Assembly: GCA_003221035.1 (NCBI GenBank)
Contig: QHUB01000054.1
Span: 1 to 40,567, forward strand
Direction of reading: 5' to 3'
DNA: 40,567 nt
Origin: Gemmatimonadota bacterium
GTDB lineage: Bacteria > Gemmatimonadota > Gemmatimonadetes > Gemmatimonadales > GWC2-71-9
Below are positions 7,616-16,413 of this stretch, piece by piece; position 1 is the first letter of the stretch, and the number at the start of each line of letters is the position of its first letter. Made by a program: the position numbers and the translations under genes. The notes under the pieces are model-generated. The model had not been told where the DNA came from. It saw only the letters and a program-made list of their open reading frames with translations, and ran no database searches.

Positions 7616-10486
7616 TCAGACTGTGGCGTACGCCTCGACCGGTGGACAGGTACAGACCAGGTTACGGTCCCCGAACGCCGCATCGATTCGGCTCACGGGC
7701 GGCCAGACCTTGTGCTCGCGGGTCGCCGCGGTCGGGAAGCCGGCGCGCTCACGGGCGTACGGCCGGTCCCAGGTGTCGACGAGCAAGTCGGCCAGCGGAT
7801 GCGGGGCGTTCTTCAGCAGGTTGTTGTCGCGATCGGCCTCGCCGTTCTCGATCTCCCGGATCTCGCCGCGAATCGCGATCAAGGCATCGATGAAGCGGTC
7901 GAGCTCCACTTTCGGCTCGCTCTCGGTCGGCTCGACCATCAGCGTGCCCGCGACGGGGAAGGACACCGTCGGCGGATGGAAGCCATAATCGATCAGCCGC
8001 TTGGCGATGTCCTCGACATCCACGCCGGCGCTCGCCTTGAACGGACGCGTGTCGATGATGCACTCGTGCGCGACCAGGCCGTGCTGGCCGGCGTAGAGCA
8101 ATTCGTACCCGCCATCCTGCAGCCGCTTGGCGATGTAGTTCGCGCTCAAAATGGCGACTTTAGTCGCCAGCGTCAGCCCGTTGTGTCCCATCATCGCGAT
8201 GTAGGCCCATGAAATCGGCAGGATGGACGGGCTGCCCCACGGACCGGACGAGACGGTGCCGGAGCTCTCGGCGAGCGGGATGCCGACATCCACGACGGGA
8301 TGCGTCGGCAGATGCGCCACGAGGTGCTCTGCGACGCCGATCGGCCCCATGCCGGGACCGCCGCCGCCGTGAGGAATGCAGAACGTCTTGTGCAGGTTGA
8401 GATGGCAGACATCCGCGCCGATGTCGCCGGGGCGGCACAGGCCAACCTGCGCATTCATGTTGGCGCCGTCCATGTACACCTGGCCGCCGTGCTCATGCAC
8501 GATCCTGCAGATCTTCTTGATGGACGCCTCGAACACGCCATGCGTTGACGGATACGTGACCATCAACGCGCCGAGCGTGTCGCCATACTCCTGCGCTTTC
8601 GCTTCGAGGTCGGCGACGTCGATGTTGCCCTGCGCGTCCGTCTTCACGACGACGACCCGCATGCCGGCCATCACCGCGCTCGCGGGATTGGTCCCGTGCG
8701 CGGACTGGGGAATCAGGCACGTGGCTCGATGGGATTCGCCGCGGTGCTGGTGATAGGCGCGGATGACCAGCAGGCCCGCGAACTCTCCCTGCGAGCCCGC
8801 GTTCGGTTGCAACGACACTCTCGCAAATCCCGTGATCTCGGCCAGCCACTCCTCGAGCTGACGGAAGAGCGTGGCGTACCCTTGCGCCTGCGCGCGCGGC
8901 GCGAACGGATGCAGGCGGTTAAAGCCGCGCCAGGTGATCGGAATCATCTCGGTCGTGGCGTTGAGCTTCATGGTGCACGAACCGAGCGGAATCATTGCCG
9001 CCGTGAGCGAGAGATCGCGGTCCTCGAGTTTCTTGAGGTAGCGCAGCATCTCCGTTTCGGAGTGGTGCGTATTGAAGACCGGATGCAGGCAGAAGGGCGT
9101 CGTCCGGGACAACGCCTCGGGAATCGAAGAGCTCGCGAGAGGCGTCGCGCGTGGCGCGTCGCGGCCGATTGGACCCGCAAAAACGGCGACCAAGTCGTTC
9201 ACGTCTGAATCGGTGACGGTTTCGTCCAGTGCGATCCCGATCCGTGTCTGCGACAACGTGCGCAGATTGATCTGCCTGATCCGAGCGGCATCGATGATCC
9301 GCGGCAGGACATCCTGCGGTACCTCGACGGCGATCGTGTCGAAGAAGTGACGGTTCACGAGCGCGTAGCCGAGTTTCTCGAGCGCCGCCGCGAGCCCCGC
9401 CGTGTACGCATGGACTCGGCGGGCGATCCGACGCAGCCCTTCCGGGCCGTGGTACACGGCATACATCGACGCGGTGACGGCGAGCAACACCTGCGCCGTG
9501 CACACGTTGCTCGTCGCCTTTTCGCGGCGGATGTGTTGCTCGCGGGTCTGCAGCGCCATGCGCAGGCCGAGGCGGCCGGCACGGTCTTTGGAGACGCCGA
9601 TGATGCGTCCGGGCAGGTGGCGCTTGTAGTCGTCACGGGTCGCAAAAAAGGCGGCGTGGGGGCCGCCGTACCCGAGAGGCACGCCAAAGCGCTGCGAATT
9701 GCCGACGGCGATGTCGGCTCCCCATTCGCCGGGCGGGGTGAGCAGCGTGAGCGCCAGGAGATCGGTGGCGACCGTGACCAGGGCGCCGGCGGCATGAGCG
9801 GCTTCACACAGCCCGCGGAAATCGCGGAGCGCGCCGTCGCTCGCCGGATACTGCACCAGCGCGCCGATCGTACTGCCCTCGAACCGAAAACTCTCGGGAT
9901 CGGCGACGACGACCTCGACGCCGCGCGCGGCGGCGCGGGTGCGTACGACGGCGATCGTCTGGGGATGGCAGCTCGCGTCCACGAGATATGTGAGCTTGCC
10001 CTCGTGCTTCGTCACCGCTTCGGTGAGATGCATCGCCTCGGCGGCGGCCGTCCCCTCGTCCAAAAGCGAGGCGTTCGCGACTTCAAGGCCCGTCAGGTCC
10101 GACACCATCGTCTGAAAGTTGAGCAGCGCCTCGAGCCGTCCTTGCGCGATCTCGGCCTGGTAGGGCGTGTAGGCGGTGTACCAACCGGGATTCTCCAGGA
10201 CGTTCCGCTGGATCACCGTGGGCGTGACGCAGTCGTAATAGCCCGTGCCGAGGTAGGAGCGGAACACCTGATTCTGGGCCGCGAGCTGGCGCAGGTCCTC
10301 GAGCGCTTCCTGTTCGGTCTTCGCGTCCGGAGTTTTGAGCGGCCCGCGCAGCCGAATGTCCGCGGGGACGACGTCATCGATGAAGGCGTCCAGCGAGTCG
10401 TAGCCGAGGGCGCCCAACATGGCGGCCTGATCCTCGGCTGATGGTCCGATGTGCCGGTCCTGAAAGAGATCGCGTTCGATATCCAT
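7616..10486 (-). CDS. gcvP: Glycine dehydrogenase (decarboxylating), P-protein, single-chain
   Basis: 956-residue P-protein of the glycine cleavage system. It decarboxylates glycine through PLP and passes the aminomethyl group to the lipoyl arm of GcvH. The length is that of the fused, homodimeric E. coli-type enzyme rather than the two-subunit GcvPA/GcvPB form. The PLP lysine is K700 in [18 protein letters not shown]. The glycine-rich block and [18 protein letters not shown] near residue 570 are typical. The N-terminus [19 protein letters not shown] is canonical. The ATG directly follows the TAA of the UPF0173 gene. GcvH is two genes upstream; gcvT and lpd are absent from the window and must lie elsewhere if the system is complete. 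Confidence 0.97.
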   Translation of the reverse strand: MDIERDLFQDRHIGPSAEDQAAMLGALGYDSLDAFIDDVVPADIRLRGPLKTPDAKTEQEALEDLRQLAAQNQVFRSYLGTGYYDCVTPTVIQRNVLENPGWYTAYTPYQAEIAQGRLEALLNFQTMVSDLTGLEVANASLLDEGTAAAEAMHLTEAVTKHEGKLTYLVDASCHPQTIAVVRTRAAARGVEVVVADPESFRFEGSTIGALVQYPASDGALRDFRGLCEAAHAAGALVTVATDLLALTLLTPPGEWGADIAVGNSQRFGVPLGYGGPHAAFFATRDDYKRHLPGRIIGVSKDRAGRLGLRMALQTREQHIRREKATSNVCTAQVLLAVTASMYAVYHGPEGLRRIARRVHAYTAGLAAALEKLGYALVNRHFFDTIAVEVPQDVLPRIIDAARIRQINLRTLSQTRIGIALDETVTDSDVNDLVAVFAGPIGRDAPRATPLASSSIPEALSRTTPFCLHPVFNTHHSETEMLRYLKKLEDRDLSLTAAMIPLGSCTMKLNATTEMIPITWRGFNRLHPFAPRAQAQGYATLFRQLEEWLAEITGFARVSLQPNAGSQGEFAGLLVIRAYHQHRGESHRATCLIPQSAHGTNPASAVMAGMRVVVVKTDAQGNIDVADLEAKAQEYGDTLGALMVTYPSTHGVFEASIKKICRIVHEHGGQVYMDGANMNAQVGLCRPGDIGADVCHLNLHKTFCIPHGGGGPGMGPIGVAEHLVAHLPTHPVVDVGIPLAESSGTVSSGPWGSPSILPISWAYIAMMGHNGLTLATKVAILSANYIAKRLQDGGYELLYAGQHGLVAHECIIDTRPFKASAGVDVEDIAKRLIDYGFHPPTVSFPVAGTLMVEPTESEPKVELDRFIDALIAIRGEIREIENGEADRDNNLLKNAPHPLADLLVDTWDRPYARERAGFPTAATREHKVWPPVSRIDAAFGDRNLVCTCPPVEAYATV

Positions 10487-11173
10487 TTACGGAAGCGTGA
10501 AGGATTCCCCGGGCTGCAAAATTGTTACGGCGGACGTGTTGCCAACCCCGCGTCGAAACTCCTCCGGGTCGGCCTTGATCACGTCCCACGTGTTGTAGTG
10601 CATGGGAATAACGTTTTTGGGTTTCACGAACTCGACGGCGCGAATGGCGTCCGCCACACCCATCGTGAAGTTGTCACCGATTGGCACCAGCATGAGGTCG
10701 ACCTGGGGGGGGCCCGCCAGCAGCTGCATCTCGACCGTCAATCCGGTATCGCCGGTGTGGTAGACGGTCTTGCCGCCGATCGTGACGACGATGCCGGCGG
10801 GATTGGTCGTGTACTTCCCGGTCGTATCGCCTTCGACGCGCCCGCCGTGAAATGCCGGTACGAGCTTCACGCGTCCGAAGGGGAATTGGTGCGACCCGCC
10901 GATGTGCATCGCATGACTCGTCGCGCCCTGGTCGCTGCAAAACTGCGCCAGCTCGAACGTCGCGACCACTGTCGCCTTGTGCCGCTGTGAGAGCGCCACG
11001 GCATCGCCTAGGTGATCGCCATGGCCGTGAGAAAGAAGAATGGCGTCGAGCTTGGGGAGTTTGTCCGGGCCGATATCGGCCGCGGGATTGCCGGTGAGAA
11101 ACGGATCGATGATGACGCGCTTTCCCTCCCGCTCCAGGAGAAAGCAGGCGTGTCCGTGGAATGTCGCTTTCAC
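10487..11173 (-). CDS. UPF0173-type metal-dependent hydrolase (metallo-beta-lactamase fold)
   Basis: 228-residue MBL-fold protein matching the UPF0173 family (YtkL-like). The start MKATFHGHACFLLE, the metal site SHGHGDHLGD (HxHxDH), the further His of FHGG, the Asp of YHTGDTGL and the C-terminal MHYNTW are all visible. Two metal ions should bind; the natural substrate of the family is not established. The GTG start overlaps the gcvH stop as GTGA and the stop abuts gcvP, so it is embedded between two genes of the glycine cleavage system. This placement suggests a link to one-carbon, lipoyl or glycine metabolism, but that is inference only. Confidence 0.9.
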   Translation of the reverse strand: MKATFHGHACFLLEREGKRVIIDPFLTGNPAADIGPDKLPKLDAILLSHGHGDHLGDAVALSQRHKATVVATFELAQFCSDQGATSHAMHIGGSHQFPFGRVKLVPAFHGGRVEGDTTGKYTTNPAGIVVTIGGKTVYHTGDTGLTVEMQLLAGPPQVDLMLVPIGDNFTMGVADAIRAVEFVKPKNVIPMHYNTWDVIKADPEEFRRGVGNTSAVTILQPGESFTLP

Positions 11174-11559
11174 TCTCCTACATGCTTCGCGTACCCGTCG
11201 GCGCGGAGCAGTTCCTCCAATTCTTTGGCATCCTTGACCTTCACCTTGACCATCCAGCCCTGGCCGTAGGGATCGCGATTCACCAGCGCGGGATCCTGCT
11301 CCAGCGCCTTATTGAACTCGAGAATCGTGCCGGCGACCGGTGCGTACAGTTCGGAAACGGCCTTGACCGCTTCGATCGTGCCGAACACGTCGCGTTGCTT
11401 GAAGGACGCCGACGCTTTCGGCAGCTCGACGAACACGACGTCCCCCAGCTCGCCCTGGGCGTAATCGGTGATACCCACTTCCACCACTTGGGGGTCATCG
11501 CTCTCGCGCACCCACTCGTGGTCCTTTGTATATCGGAGCTCTGTCGGGATGCTGGACAT
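11170..11559 (-). CDS. gcvH: Glycine cleavage system H protein
   Basis: 129-residue lipoyl carrier that shuttles the aminomethyl group from GcvP to GcvT and is reoxidised by Lpd. The N-terminus LRYTKDHEWVR and GITDYAQGELGDVVFVELP are typical, and the lipoylated lysine is K66 in FGTIEAVKAVSELYAPVAG. The C-terminus WMVKVKVKD also fits. Length is normal for the family. It starts with ATG at 11559, 12 bases after the coaE stop. The lipoate ligase-like gene downstream in the same unit is the likely modifying enzyme. Confidence 0.97.
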   Translation of the reverse strand: MSSIPTELRYTKDHEWVRESDDPQVVEVGITDYAQGELGDVVFVELPKASASFKQRDVFGTIEAVKAVSELYAPVAGTILEFNKALEQDPALVNRDPYGQGWMVKVKVKDAKELEELLRADGYAKHVGE

Positions 11560-11571
11560 GTGGACCAGACC

Positions 11572-12555
11572 TTACAACAGGTCCCCGCGGGGCGCCAGCC
11601 CTGCGCCATCTTCTTCGCTGAGTGCGATGCGGTCATGACCCCAGGGCCGCAGGTCCAGGCGGACCGCAATGGGGTCGGGATCGGGAGACAGATGATAGAG
11701 CCGGCACGGGCGGGGCGGGACCGCGCTGTCCCACGCGGTCCGGGCGCCCGCGGCGGCCGCCGTCGTCGCGACAATCGAGAGCGGCTTCACAGTCTGCAGG
11801 ACCTTGGGCAGTCCCCTCACGGTCGTCTGCGCGACTCGGATTCCGCCGTCGGTGTAGCGCCGCTCGATTGCCTGTAGCACGGGTGCAGCAGCGTCCTTGG
11901 CATCCAAAGCACATAGCAGCAGCGTCTGCCCCGGCGCCTCGTGCCTCACGCCCGCTCGCGCCGCCAGTTTCCGCAGATCCGCAAAGACCTCCCGTGCCCG
12001 TTGCTCGAGATCGGACACGGTCCCCGCATTCTCGATCACATACCGGCTCAACGAGCGCTTGCGCTCGGCCGGCATTTGCGCCGAGATCATGCGGTCGGCG
12101 TCCTCATTGGAGAGTCCGCGCAAGGCGCGCAGCCGCGTGCGGCGCAGCGCGACTGGGGCGTCGATCAGTACGACCGCATCGAATTGCGCAGGGTCGAGCA
12201 CCTCGAACAGCAACGGAATGTCATTGACGACGATGGCGTCTCCGCGCTCGGCGGCGACGCGTCGCAGCTCGAGCCGGCGCTGTTGGACGGCGGGGTGCAC
12301 GATGGCGTTGAGGTCCGCGAGGGCCGCATCGTCACCGATGACCTTGGCACGCAAAGCGGCGCGATCGAGATCACCCTGGCGCAGCACATCGGCGCCAAAG
12401 CGTCGAGCGATCGCGGCGACCACGGCGCTCCCCGGGGCTTGGGCTTCCCGTGCCAGGACATCGGCGTCGATGACCGTCGCGCCCCATTTTTTGAAGAGCT
12501 CAACGACCGTCGACTTCCCCGCTGCGATGTTGCCCGTCAGCCCGACGTTGAGCAT
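11572..12555 (-). CDS. coaE: Dephospho-CoA kinase with a long C-terminal extension
   Basis: The first ~200 residues are dephospho-CoA kinase, the last step of CoA synthesis: P-loop GLTGNIAAGKST (G8, K14, S15), DADVLAREA, the block GDAIVVNDIPLLFE and the lid region ALRGLSNEDADRMISAQMP. Ordinary CoaE ends near residue 200-210. This protein continues for about 120 residues with no stop, from APGQTLLLCALDAKD through CRLYHLSPDPDP to DLRPWGHDRIAL. The tail has alternating hydrophobic strands that look like part of a folded domain, but I do not recognise it with confidence. The ATG directly follows the tdk TAA. The extension could be a lineage-specific domain or the result of loss of the original stop. 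Confidence 0.9.
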   Translation of the reverse strand: MLNVGLTGNIAAGKSTVVELFKKWGATVIDADVLAREAQAPGSAVVAAIARRFGADVLRQGDLDRAALRAKVIGDDAALADLNAIVHPAVQQRRLELRRVAAERGDAIVVNDIPLLFEVLDPAQFDAVVLIDAPVALRRTRLRALRGLSNEDADRMISAQMPAERKRSLSRYVIENAGTVSDLEQRAREVFADLRKLAARAGVRHEAPGQTLLLCALDAKDAAAPVLQAIERRYTDGGIRVAQTTVRGLPKVLQTVKPLSIVATTAAAAGARTAWDSAVPPRPCRLYHLSPDPDPIAVRLDLRPWGHDRIALSEEDGAGLAPRGDLL

Positions 12556-13164
12556 TTACAAGAGCGCCGTCTGGTCTGCGTCCTGCCTGGGAACGCGATG
12601 GCAATGCCGGCAGCGTGCTTCATATGTCTCGCGGCCGCCCACCATGATGATCGGACTATCCCACAGCGCAGGCTTGCCATTCACGAGCCGCTGATTTCGC
12701 GTGGCCGGTCCGCCGCACACGACGCAGATCGCCTGGAACTTGTCGACGACCTCGGCGATGCACATGAGGGTGGGCATAGGACCGAACGGAAGACCCCGGA
12801 AATCGACGTCGGTCCCGGCCAGAATCACGCGGACCCCCGTGTCGGCGAGCCGGTTGGCGATGTCTACGATGCCGTCGTCCAGGAACTGCGCTTCGTCCAC
12901 GGCGACGACTTCGGTGTTGTCGCGAAGCCGGCGGGATATCTCGTCGGCGGAATCAACTGGCTCGGCTTCGACAGTGACGCCGTCGTGTGAGGAGACCGAG
13001 AAGAGGCCGGCATAGCGGGCATCTAGGTGGGATTTAAAGACTTGCACTTGCTTGCGGGCGATGATTGCCCGTCGCACCCGTCGGATCAGCTCTTCGGATT
13101 TGCCGCTGAACATCACGCCGGCGATGACTTCAATCCATCCGGGGCGTCCCGCTTGCTGGAACAT
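12556..13164 (-). CDS. tdk: Thymidine kinase
   Basis: 202-residue type II thymidine kinase, salvaging thymidine to dTMP. The P-loop [11 protein letters not shown] is at residues 16-26, the Walker B-like [12 protein letters not shown] near residue 95, and the lasso/thymidine-binding region carries two zinc Cys pairs, [13 protein letters not shown] and CRHCHRVP. Length is normal. ATG at 13164 is preceded by GTGAGG as a ribosome site. This is the first gene of the long minus-strand unit reaching oppF, and it diverges from the HU gene across 209 bases. Confidence 0.95.
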   Translation of the reverse strand: MFQQAGRPGWIEVIAGVMFSGKSEELIRRVRRAIIARKQVQVFKSHLDARYAGLFSVSSHDGVTVEAEPVDSADEISRRLRDNTEVVAVDEAQFLDDGIVDIANRLADTGVRVILAGTDVDFRGLPFGPMPTLMCIAEVVDKFQAICVVCGGPATRNQRLVNGKPALWDSPIIMVGGRETYEARCRHCHRVPRQDADQTALL

Positions 13165-13233
13165 GGGGCCTCACGTTAAACCGTCACCGAGCCGGGGGGC
13201 AGGGGGGCAACGGCACCGGAGCAACCACAACCA

Positions 13234-13261
13234 CGACATATCCATATGTTTGGATATGTCG
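13234..13261. promoter_or_regulatory. Perfect 11-bp inverted repeat in the tdk/HU divergent region (candidate operator)
   Basis: CGACATATCCA at 13234-13244 is repeated exactly in inverse as TGGATATGTCG at 13251-13261, separated by TATGTT. The element is AT-rich in a very GC-rich intergenic region. It lies 35 bases upstream of the candidate HU -35 box and 69 bases from the tdk start. It has no T-run after it, so a protein-binding site is more likely than a terminator. Confidence 0.55.
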
Positions 13262-13296
13262 GGCCCGGGGGGGTGGGTCGAGAAAGTCCAGCAAAC

Positions 13297-13325
13297 TTGC
13301 GGTTTTTTGAGGGATACCCCATAAT
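13297..13325 (+). promoter_or_regulatory. Candidate sigma-70 promoter of the HU gene
   Basis: TTGCGG at 13297-13302, a 17-base spacer, then CATAAT at 13320-13325. The predicted transcript would begin near 13332 and leave a leader of about 40 bases before the GTG at 13374. The boxes are close to consensus with ideal spacing; not tested experimentally. Confidence 0.5.
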
Positions 13326-13373
13326 AATGCAGCATCCATGCGGGTTTCCGCGCCCCCCATCAAGGAGATCGCA

Positions 13374-13664
13374 GTGAATAAGGCAGAACTCACCTCAGCT
13401 CTGGCCATGCGCACCAAGATGTCGAAGGCTGATGCCACCCGTACCATCGACGCGTTGTTCGACGACAAAGGCATCATCGCGGTCGAGCTGAAGAAAGGCT
13501 CGAAGGTGCAGATCACGGGTTTCGGCAATTTCGAGGCGCGCAAGCGCGCCGCGCGGATGGGGCGTAACCCGAAGACCGGCGGCGTGATTCAGATCAAGGC
13601 GTCGATCGCTCCCGCGTTCCGCGCCGGCAAGCAGCTGAAGATGGCGGTGAACAACAAGAAGTAG
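13374..13664 (+). CDS. HU-family DNA-binding protein
   Basis: 96-residue histone-like protein that bends and compacts DNA. The frame is open from 13338, but the start is set at the GTG at 13374. It gives the family N-terminus MNKAELTSALA and has AAGGAG at 13362-13367, six bases upstream. KGSKVQITGFGNFEARKRAAR and the DNA-binding arm GRNPKTGGVIQIKAS with its conserved Pro are clear. The gene stands alone between a candidate promoter and a strong terminator, as expected for an abundant nucleoid protein. HU and IHF cannot be told apart by eye, though the GRNPKTG arm favours HU. Confidence 0.93.
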   Translation: MNKAELTSALAMRTKMSKADATRTIDALFDDKGIIAVELKKGSKVQITGFGNFEARKRAARMGRNPKTGGVIQIKASIAPAFRAGKQLKMAVNNKK

Positions 13665-13672
13665 CTGAAATG

Positions 13673-13712
13673 AAAAGCGGGCCGTCCACTTACGGACGGC
13701 CCGCTTTTTTTT
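13673..13712. terminator. Bidirectional rho-independent terminator
   Basis: A 15-bp perfect stem, AAAAGCGGGCCGTCC and its inverse, around a loop ACTTAC, followed by eight T on the plus strand. The A-run on the other side gives T residues for minus-strand transcripts too. It ends HU transcription and the convergent BIG2 lipoprotein gene, whose stop is at 13718. Confidence 0.9.
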
Positions 13713-13717
13713 AGCGG

Positions 13718-15100
13718 TTAGACAGGTTGTTGTTTCCCACAACCGCTGGTCACTCTTTGAATGACGCCGCCATCCGAATTGGGACGCTTCATCCCGCCGC
13801 GCGATACCGGCTGCTGAGCGATCGTCGCACCGCCTGTGCAGACGGGATACTTGAACGTCGAGGGATAACCGGGTGCCCCGGGCTGTTGCGGCGTCAAGCC
13901 GGACTCGCGAGGCGTCACGGTCACGGTGATGGTGTAACTGCCGTCCGGCGCGTTCAGCGGAAAATCGCCGGACTGAAAATTGGTGACCCGGTGCGGCAGA
14001 ACGTTGTTGCTGTACGAGATGTCCCACTGATACGTGACGGGAGGCGTGCCCTGCACCGAAGTCGTGGGCGTGAGGTAGTACGTGCCTGCCGACGTGATCG
14101 GCGTCGGTGCCCCGCTCAAGCTCGTCACGTAGTAACCGGATATTTGGTTTGTTAAAACCGTGACACTGGTGCTGCCCGGAACACCGTCGGCGGTCGCGGT
14201 GATCTGTGCCTGGCCCTGATAATTTGCCGTGACAAGACCCGAGCTCGACACTTGCGCGACGAATGAGTCACTGGTCTTCCAGGCGATGGTCTTCCCCGTA
14301 AATGGATTGCCGTTCGCATCGCGTGGCGTCGCGGTGAGCTGGAGGGTCTTTCCCTTATCCACGCTCTGATCCTTCGGCGTGACGTCCACGGATGCAATGC
14401 CCAGGACATTGATCAGGAGCGTGGCGGTTTTTCCGTAGACCTTCGCCGTGATCGTCGCGCTGCCGATCCTGTGCTGCGTCGCCCACTCCTGGCCGGCGTC
14501 CAGCGAAAGCGAGATAACGGTTGGATCGCTGCTGTTCCATACCGCCATCGTCGTCAGGTCCTTTCCCATGTCGAACTGATCTACCGCCCAGGCCTGAAGC
14601 TGCACGGACGATTGATTGTTCTGCATCGACGAAGGTCCGTAGATGCTGAGCGTCTGCACGGGGCTACCGACGTCGATGGACCACGGCGACTTGTCGGCTG
14701 GAACGCCGTCGGCGAAGACGTTGAACTTGCCGAAGCCGTCGAACTTGCCGCACACCAACACGGCCTGGCTCGAGGGTCGGAACACCTCGGTCGGCGCGTA
14801 GGTACCGGCATTGTCGAATCGGAGCGGCTGCGAGGCTGTCCACCAGTCAACTTCCTGATTCGGAAGATAGACCTCGGGAGTCGAGCGATCGTAGACCTTC
14901 GCGTGAAACGACAGGCATGCATTCGTCGCGACCGCGTTGCCGGGTGCCGCGTCGGCAGTCAGAACGACTCGACCAACAACGGACGATGTGCTCGACACGG
15001 TAGCCTCTGGGCCGGTGGCCTGCCGCACTGTCGAATGGTCACAGGAAACCGTGAGAGTCGCGACAACAACGATCGTCAACTGAGCCGTGCGCGCGATCAT
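13718..15100 (-). CDS. Ig-like (BIG2) domain lipoprotein A
   Basis: 460-residue predicted surface or periplasmic lipoprotein: signal MIARTAQLTIVVVATLTVSC with lipidated C20. The middle contains a bacterial Ig-like BIG2 fold around residues 234-315 (SVDVTPKDQSVDKGKTLQL to STSVTVL) and a less clear Ig-like lobe before it. The C-terminal module (SGYYVTSLSGAPTPITSAGTYYL, YPVCTGG, final GCGK) is shared with the next upstream gene, so the two are paralogues. Its two conserved Cys (CTGG and GCGK) may form a disulfide. The start overlaps the preceding gene's stop as ATGA. The base composition looks lower in GC than the neighbouring enzymes. Function unknown; such domains usually mediate adhesion or structural roles at the cell surface. 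Confidence 0.8.
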   Translation of the reverse strand: MIARTAQLTIVVVATLTVSCDHSTVRQATGPEATVSSTSSVVGRVVLTADAAPGNAVATNACLSFHAKVYDRSTPEVYLPNQEVDWWTASQPLRFDNAGTYAPTEVFRPSSQAVLVCGKFDGFGKFNVFADGVPADKSPWSIDVGSPVQTLSIYGPSSMQNNQSSVQLQAWAVDQFDMGKDLTTMAVWNSSDPTVISLSLDAGQEWATQHRIGSATITAKVYGKTATLLINVLGIASVDVTPKDQSVDKGKTLQLTATPRDANGNPFTGKTIAWKTSDSFVAQVSSSGLVTANYQGQAQITATADGVPGSTSVTVLTNQISGYYVTSLSGAPTPITSAGTYYLTPTTSVQGTPPVTYQWDISYSNNVLPHRVTNFQSGDFPLNAPDGSYTITVTVTPRESGLTPQQPGAPGYPSTFKYPVCTGGATIAQQPVSRGGMKRPNSDGGVIQRVTSGCGKQQPV

Positions 15101-16410
15101 ACCGGCTCCTTTCCGCAGCCGAAGATCACTTTTTGAATGACGCTGCCATTCTTACTCCCGCGCGTCGTCAGTCTTCCGTCGAGCCGAGAGGCCGCCATCG
15201 CCGACGCGCCGCCCGTGCAGACGGGATACCGGAACGTTGTCGGATAGCCGGTGCCGTAGTACTGCTGGGGCGTCACCGTCACGGTGATCGTGTAATTGCC
15301 GGCGGGTACGCGCATGGCGTACGAGCCCTCTTTGAAGTTCACGACCTGGTCGGGCAAGATGCCGTTGCTGTAGGAAACCTCCCATTTGTACTTGTAGGGG
15401 CCCTGCATCGGACTCACCGTGGTGGTCGTTGCCGTGAGGTAGTAGGTGGCGGGCGAGGTGATCGGCGTGGACGCACCACTCAGACCCGTGACGTAATAGC
15501 CCGAGACCTGACCGCCCGTGACGTTGACCGTCGTGCTTCCGGAAATACCCTCGATCGTTGCCGTGATCGTCGTCGTGCCGTAATGGACGCCGGTCACCAG
15601 GCCGGTCGACGCGTTCACGGTCGCAATGGACGGGTCTGCGGATGACCAACTCGCGGGTTTGGCCGTCGTTTGATAGCCGTCAGCGTACTTTCCTACCGCG
15701 GACAGCTGTAGCGTCTTTGTCTCGCTGACGCTCCCGCCTTGTGGTGACACCGCGACCGAGCTGACGCCGAGCACTGTCACCGTTCCCGATCCCGATTTGG
15801 TGTAGACCGTCCCGGTCAGCGTGAATGTCCCCTTGGCGTGGGGCACCACGGCGCCATTCGCGTCGATCGAAGCCACCGCAGGCGCGCTGCTCGCCCACGT
15901 AGCCTTCGAGGTGCGATCGCCCGATTTGCCGTAGGGGTCCGTCACCCAGGCGGTGTAATCGGTATGCGGCGGATCAATGTCGTGGATCGAGGCGGGGCCA
16001 TTGATGCTCACCGCGGCCGCCGCGTTTCCCACATCGACGTAGAACGTGGTTGGATAGACCGTGAATTCGGCGAACCCGTCGCCGGTGGCGCAGATGTTGA
16101 CGGCATCACCGGAGCGATGGGTTGTCGTTGACTTGGTCGGCGAGAGCTGATCGAAACTCACAAGCTGGGCGGGATACGTCGGGGTCGACCAGTCGAGCTG
16201 CGCTTCGGTTTCCCAGACGGGCGGGAAACCACCGCTCATCGCTTTCGCGTAATAGCCGCCGCAGGAGTTCTTTGCCAACCAGTCGCCTTTTCCAGACACC
16301 GGCTCAATTCTCACGGTGTTGTACATCGCGTCGAAAATCGGCTGGGTGGTTCGCTCGGGAGCGGAGTTACACGCCGCAACGCAGAGAAGAAGCAGGACGC
16401 GCAGTTTCAA
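15097..16410 (-). CDS. Ig-like (BIG2) domain lipoprotein B
   Basis: 437-residue paralogue of the next gene. The signal MKLRVLLLLCVAAC has its lipidated Cys at position 14. Two successive BIG2-like folds follow (around AVSINGPASIHDID and SVAVSPQGGSVSETKTLQL). The C-terminal module is SGYYVTGLSGASTPITSPATYYL, YKWEVSYSNGILPDQVVNF, then YPVCTGG and a terminal GCGKEPV. The start is a TTG at 16410, four bases after AAGGAG. That ribosome site is enclosed in a perfect hairpin (separate entry), so translation of both lipoproteins may be regulated. Together with lipoprotein A it forms a translationally coupled pair. No function is assigned. Confidence 0.8.
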   Translation of the reverse strand: MKLRVLLLLCVAACNSAPERTTQPIFDAMYNTVRIEPVSGKGDWLAKNSCGGYYAKAMSGGFPPVWETEAQLDWSTPTYPAQLVSFDQLSPTKSTTTHRSGDAVNICATGDGFAEFTVYPTTFYVDVGNAAAAVSINGPASIHDIDPPHTDYTAWVTDPYGKSGDRTSKATWASSAPAVASIDANGAVVPHAKGTFTLTGTVYTKSGSGTVTVLGVSSVAVSPQGGSVSETKTLQLSAVGKYADGYQTTAKPASWSSADPSIATVNASTGLVTGVHYGTTTITATIEGISGSTTVNVTGGQVSGYYVTGLSGASTPITSPATYYLTATTTTVSPMQGPYKYKWEVSYSNGILPDQVVNFKEGSYAMRVPAGNYTITVTVTPQQYYGTGYPTTFRYPVCTGGASAMAASRLDGRLTTRGSKNGSVIQKVIFGCGKEPV

Positions 16411-16413
16411 ACG

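Noticed and set aside
13165-13233. Possible tdk promoter (TTTAAC just before the start)
   Set aside because: No -35 box at suitable spacing and the candidate -10 is too close to the ribosome site; too weak to annotate.
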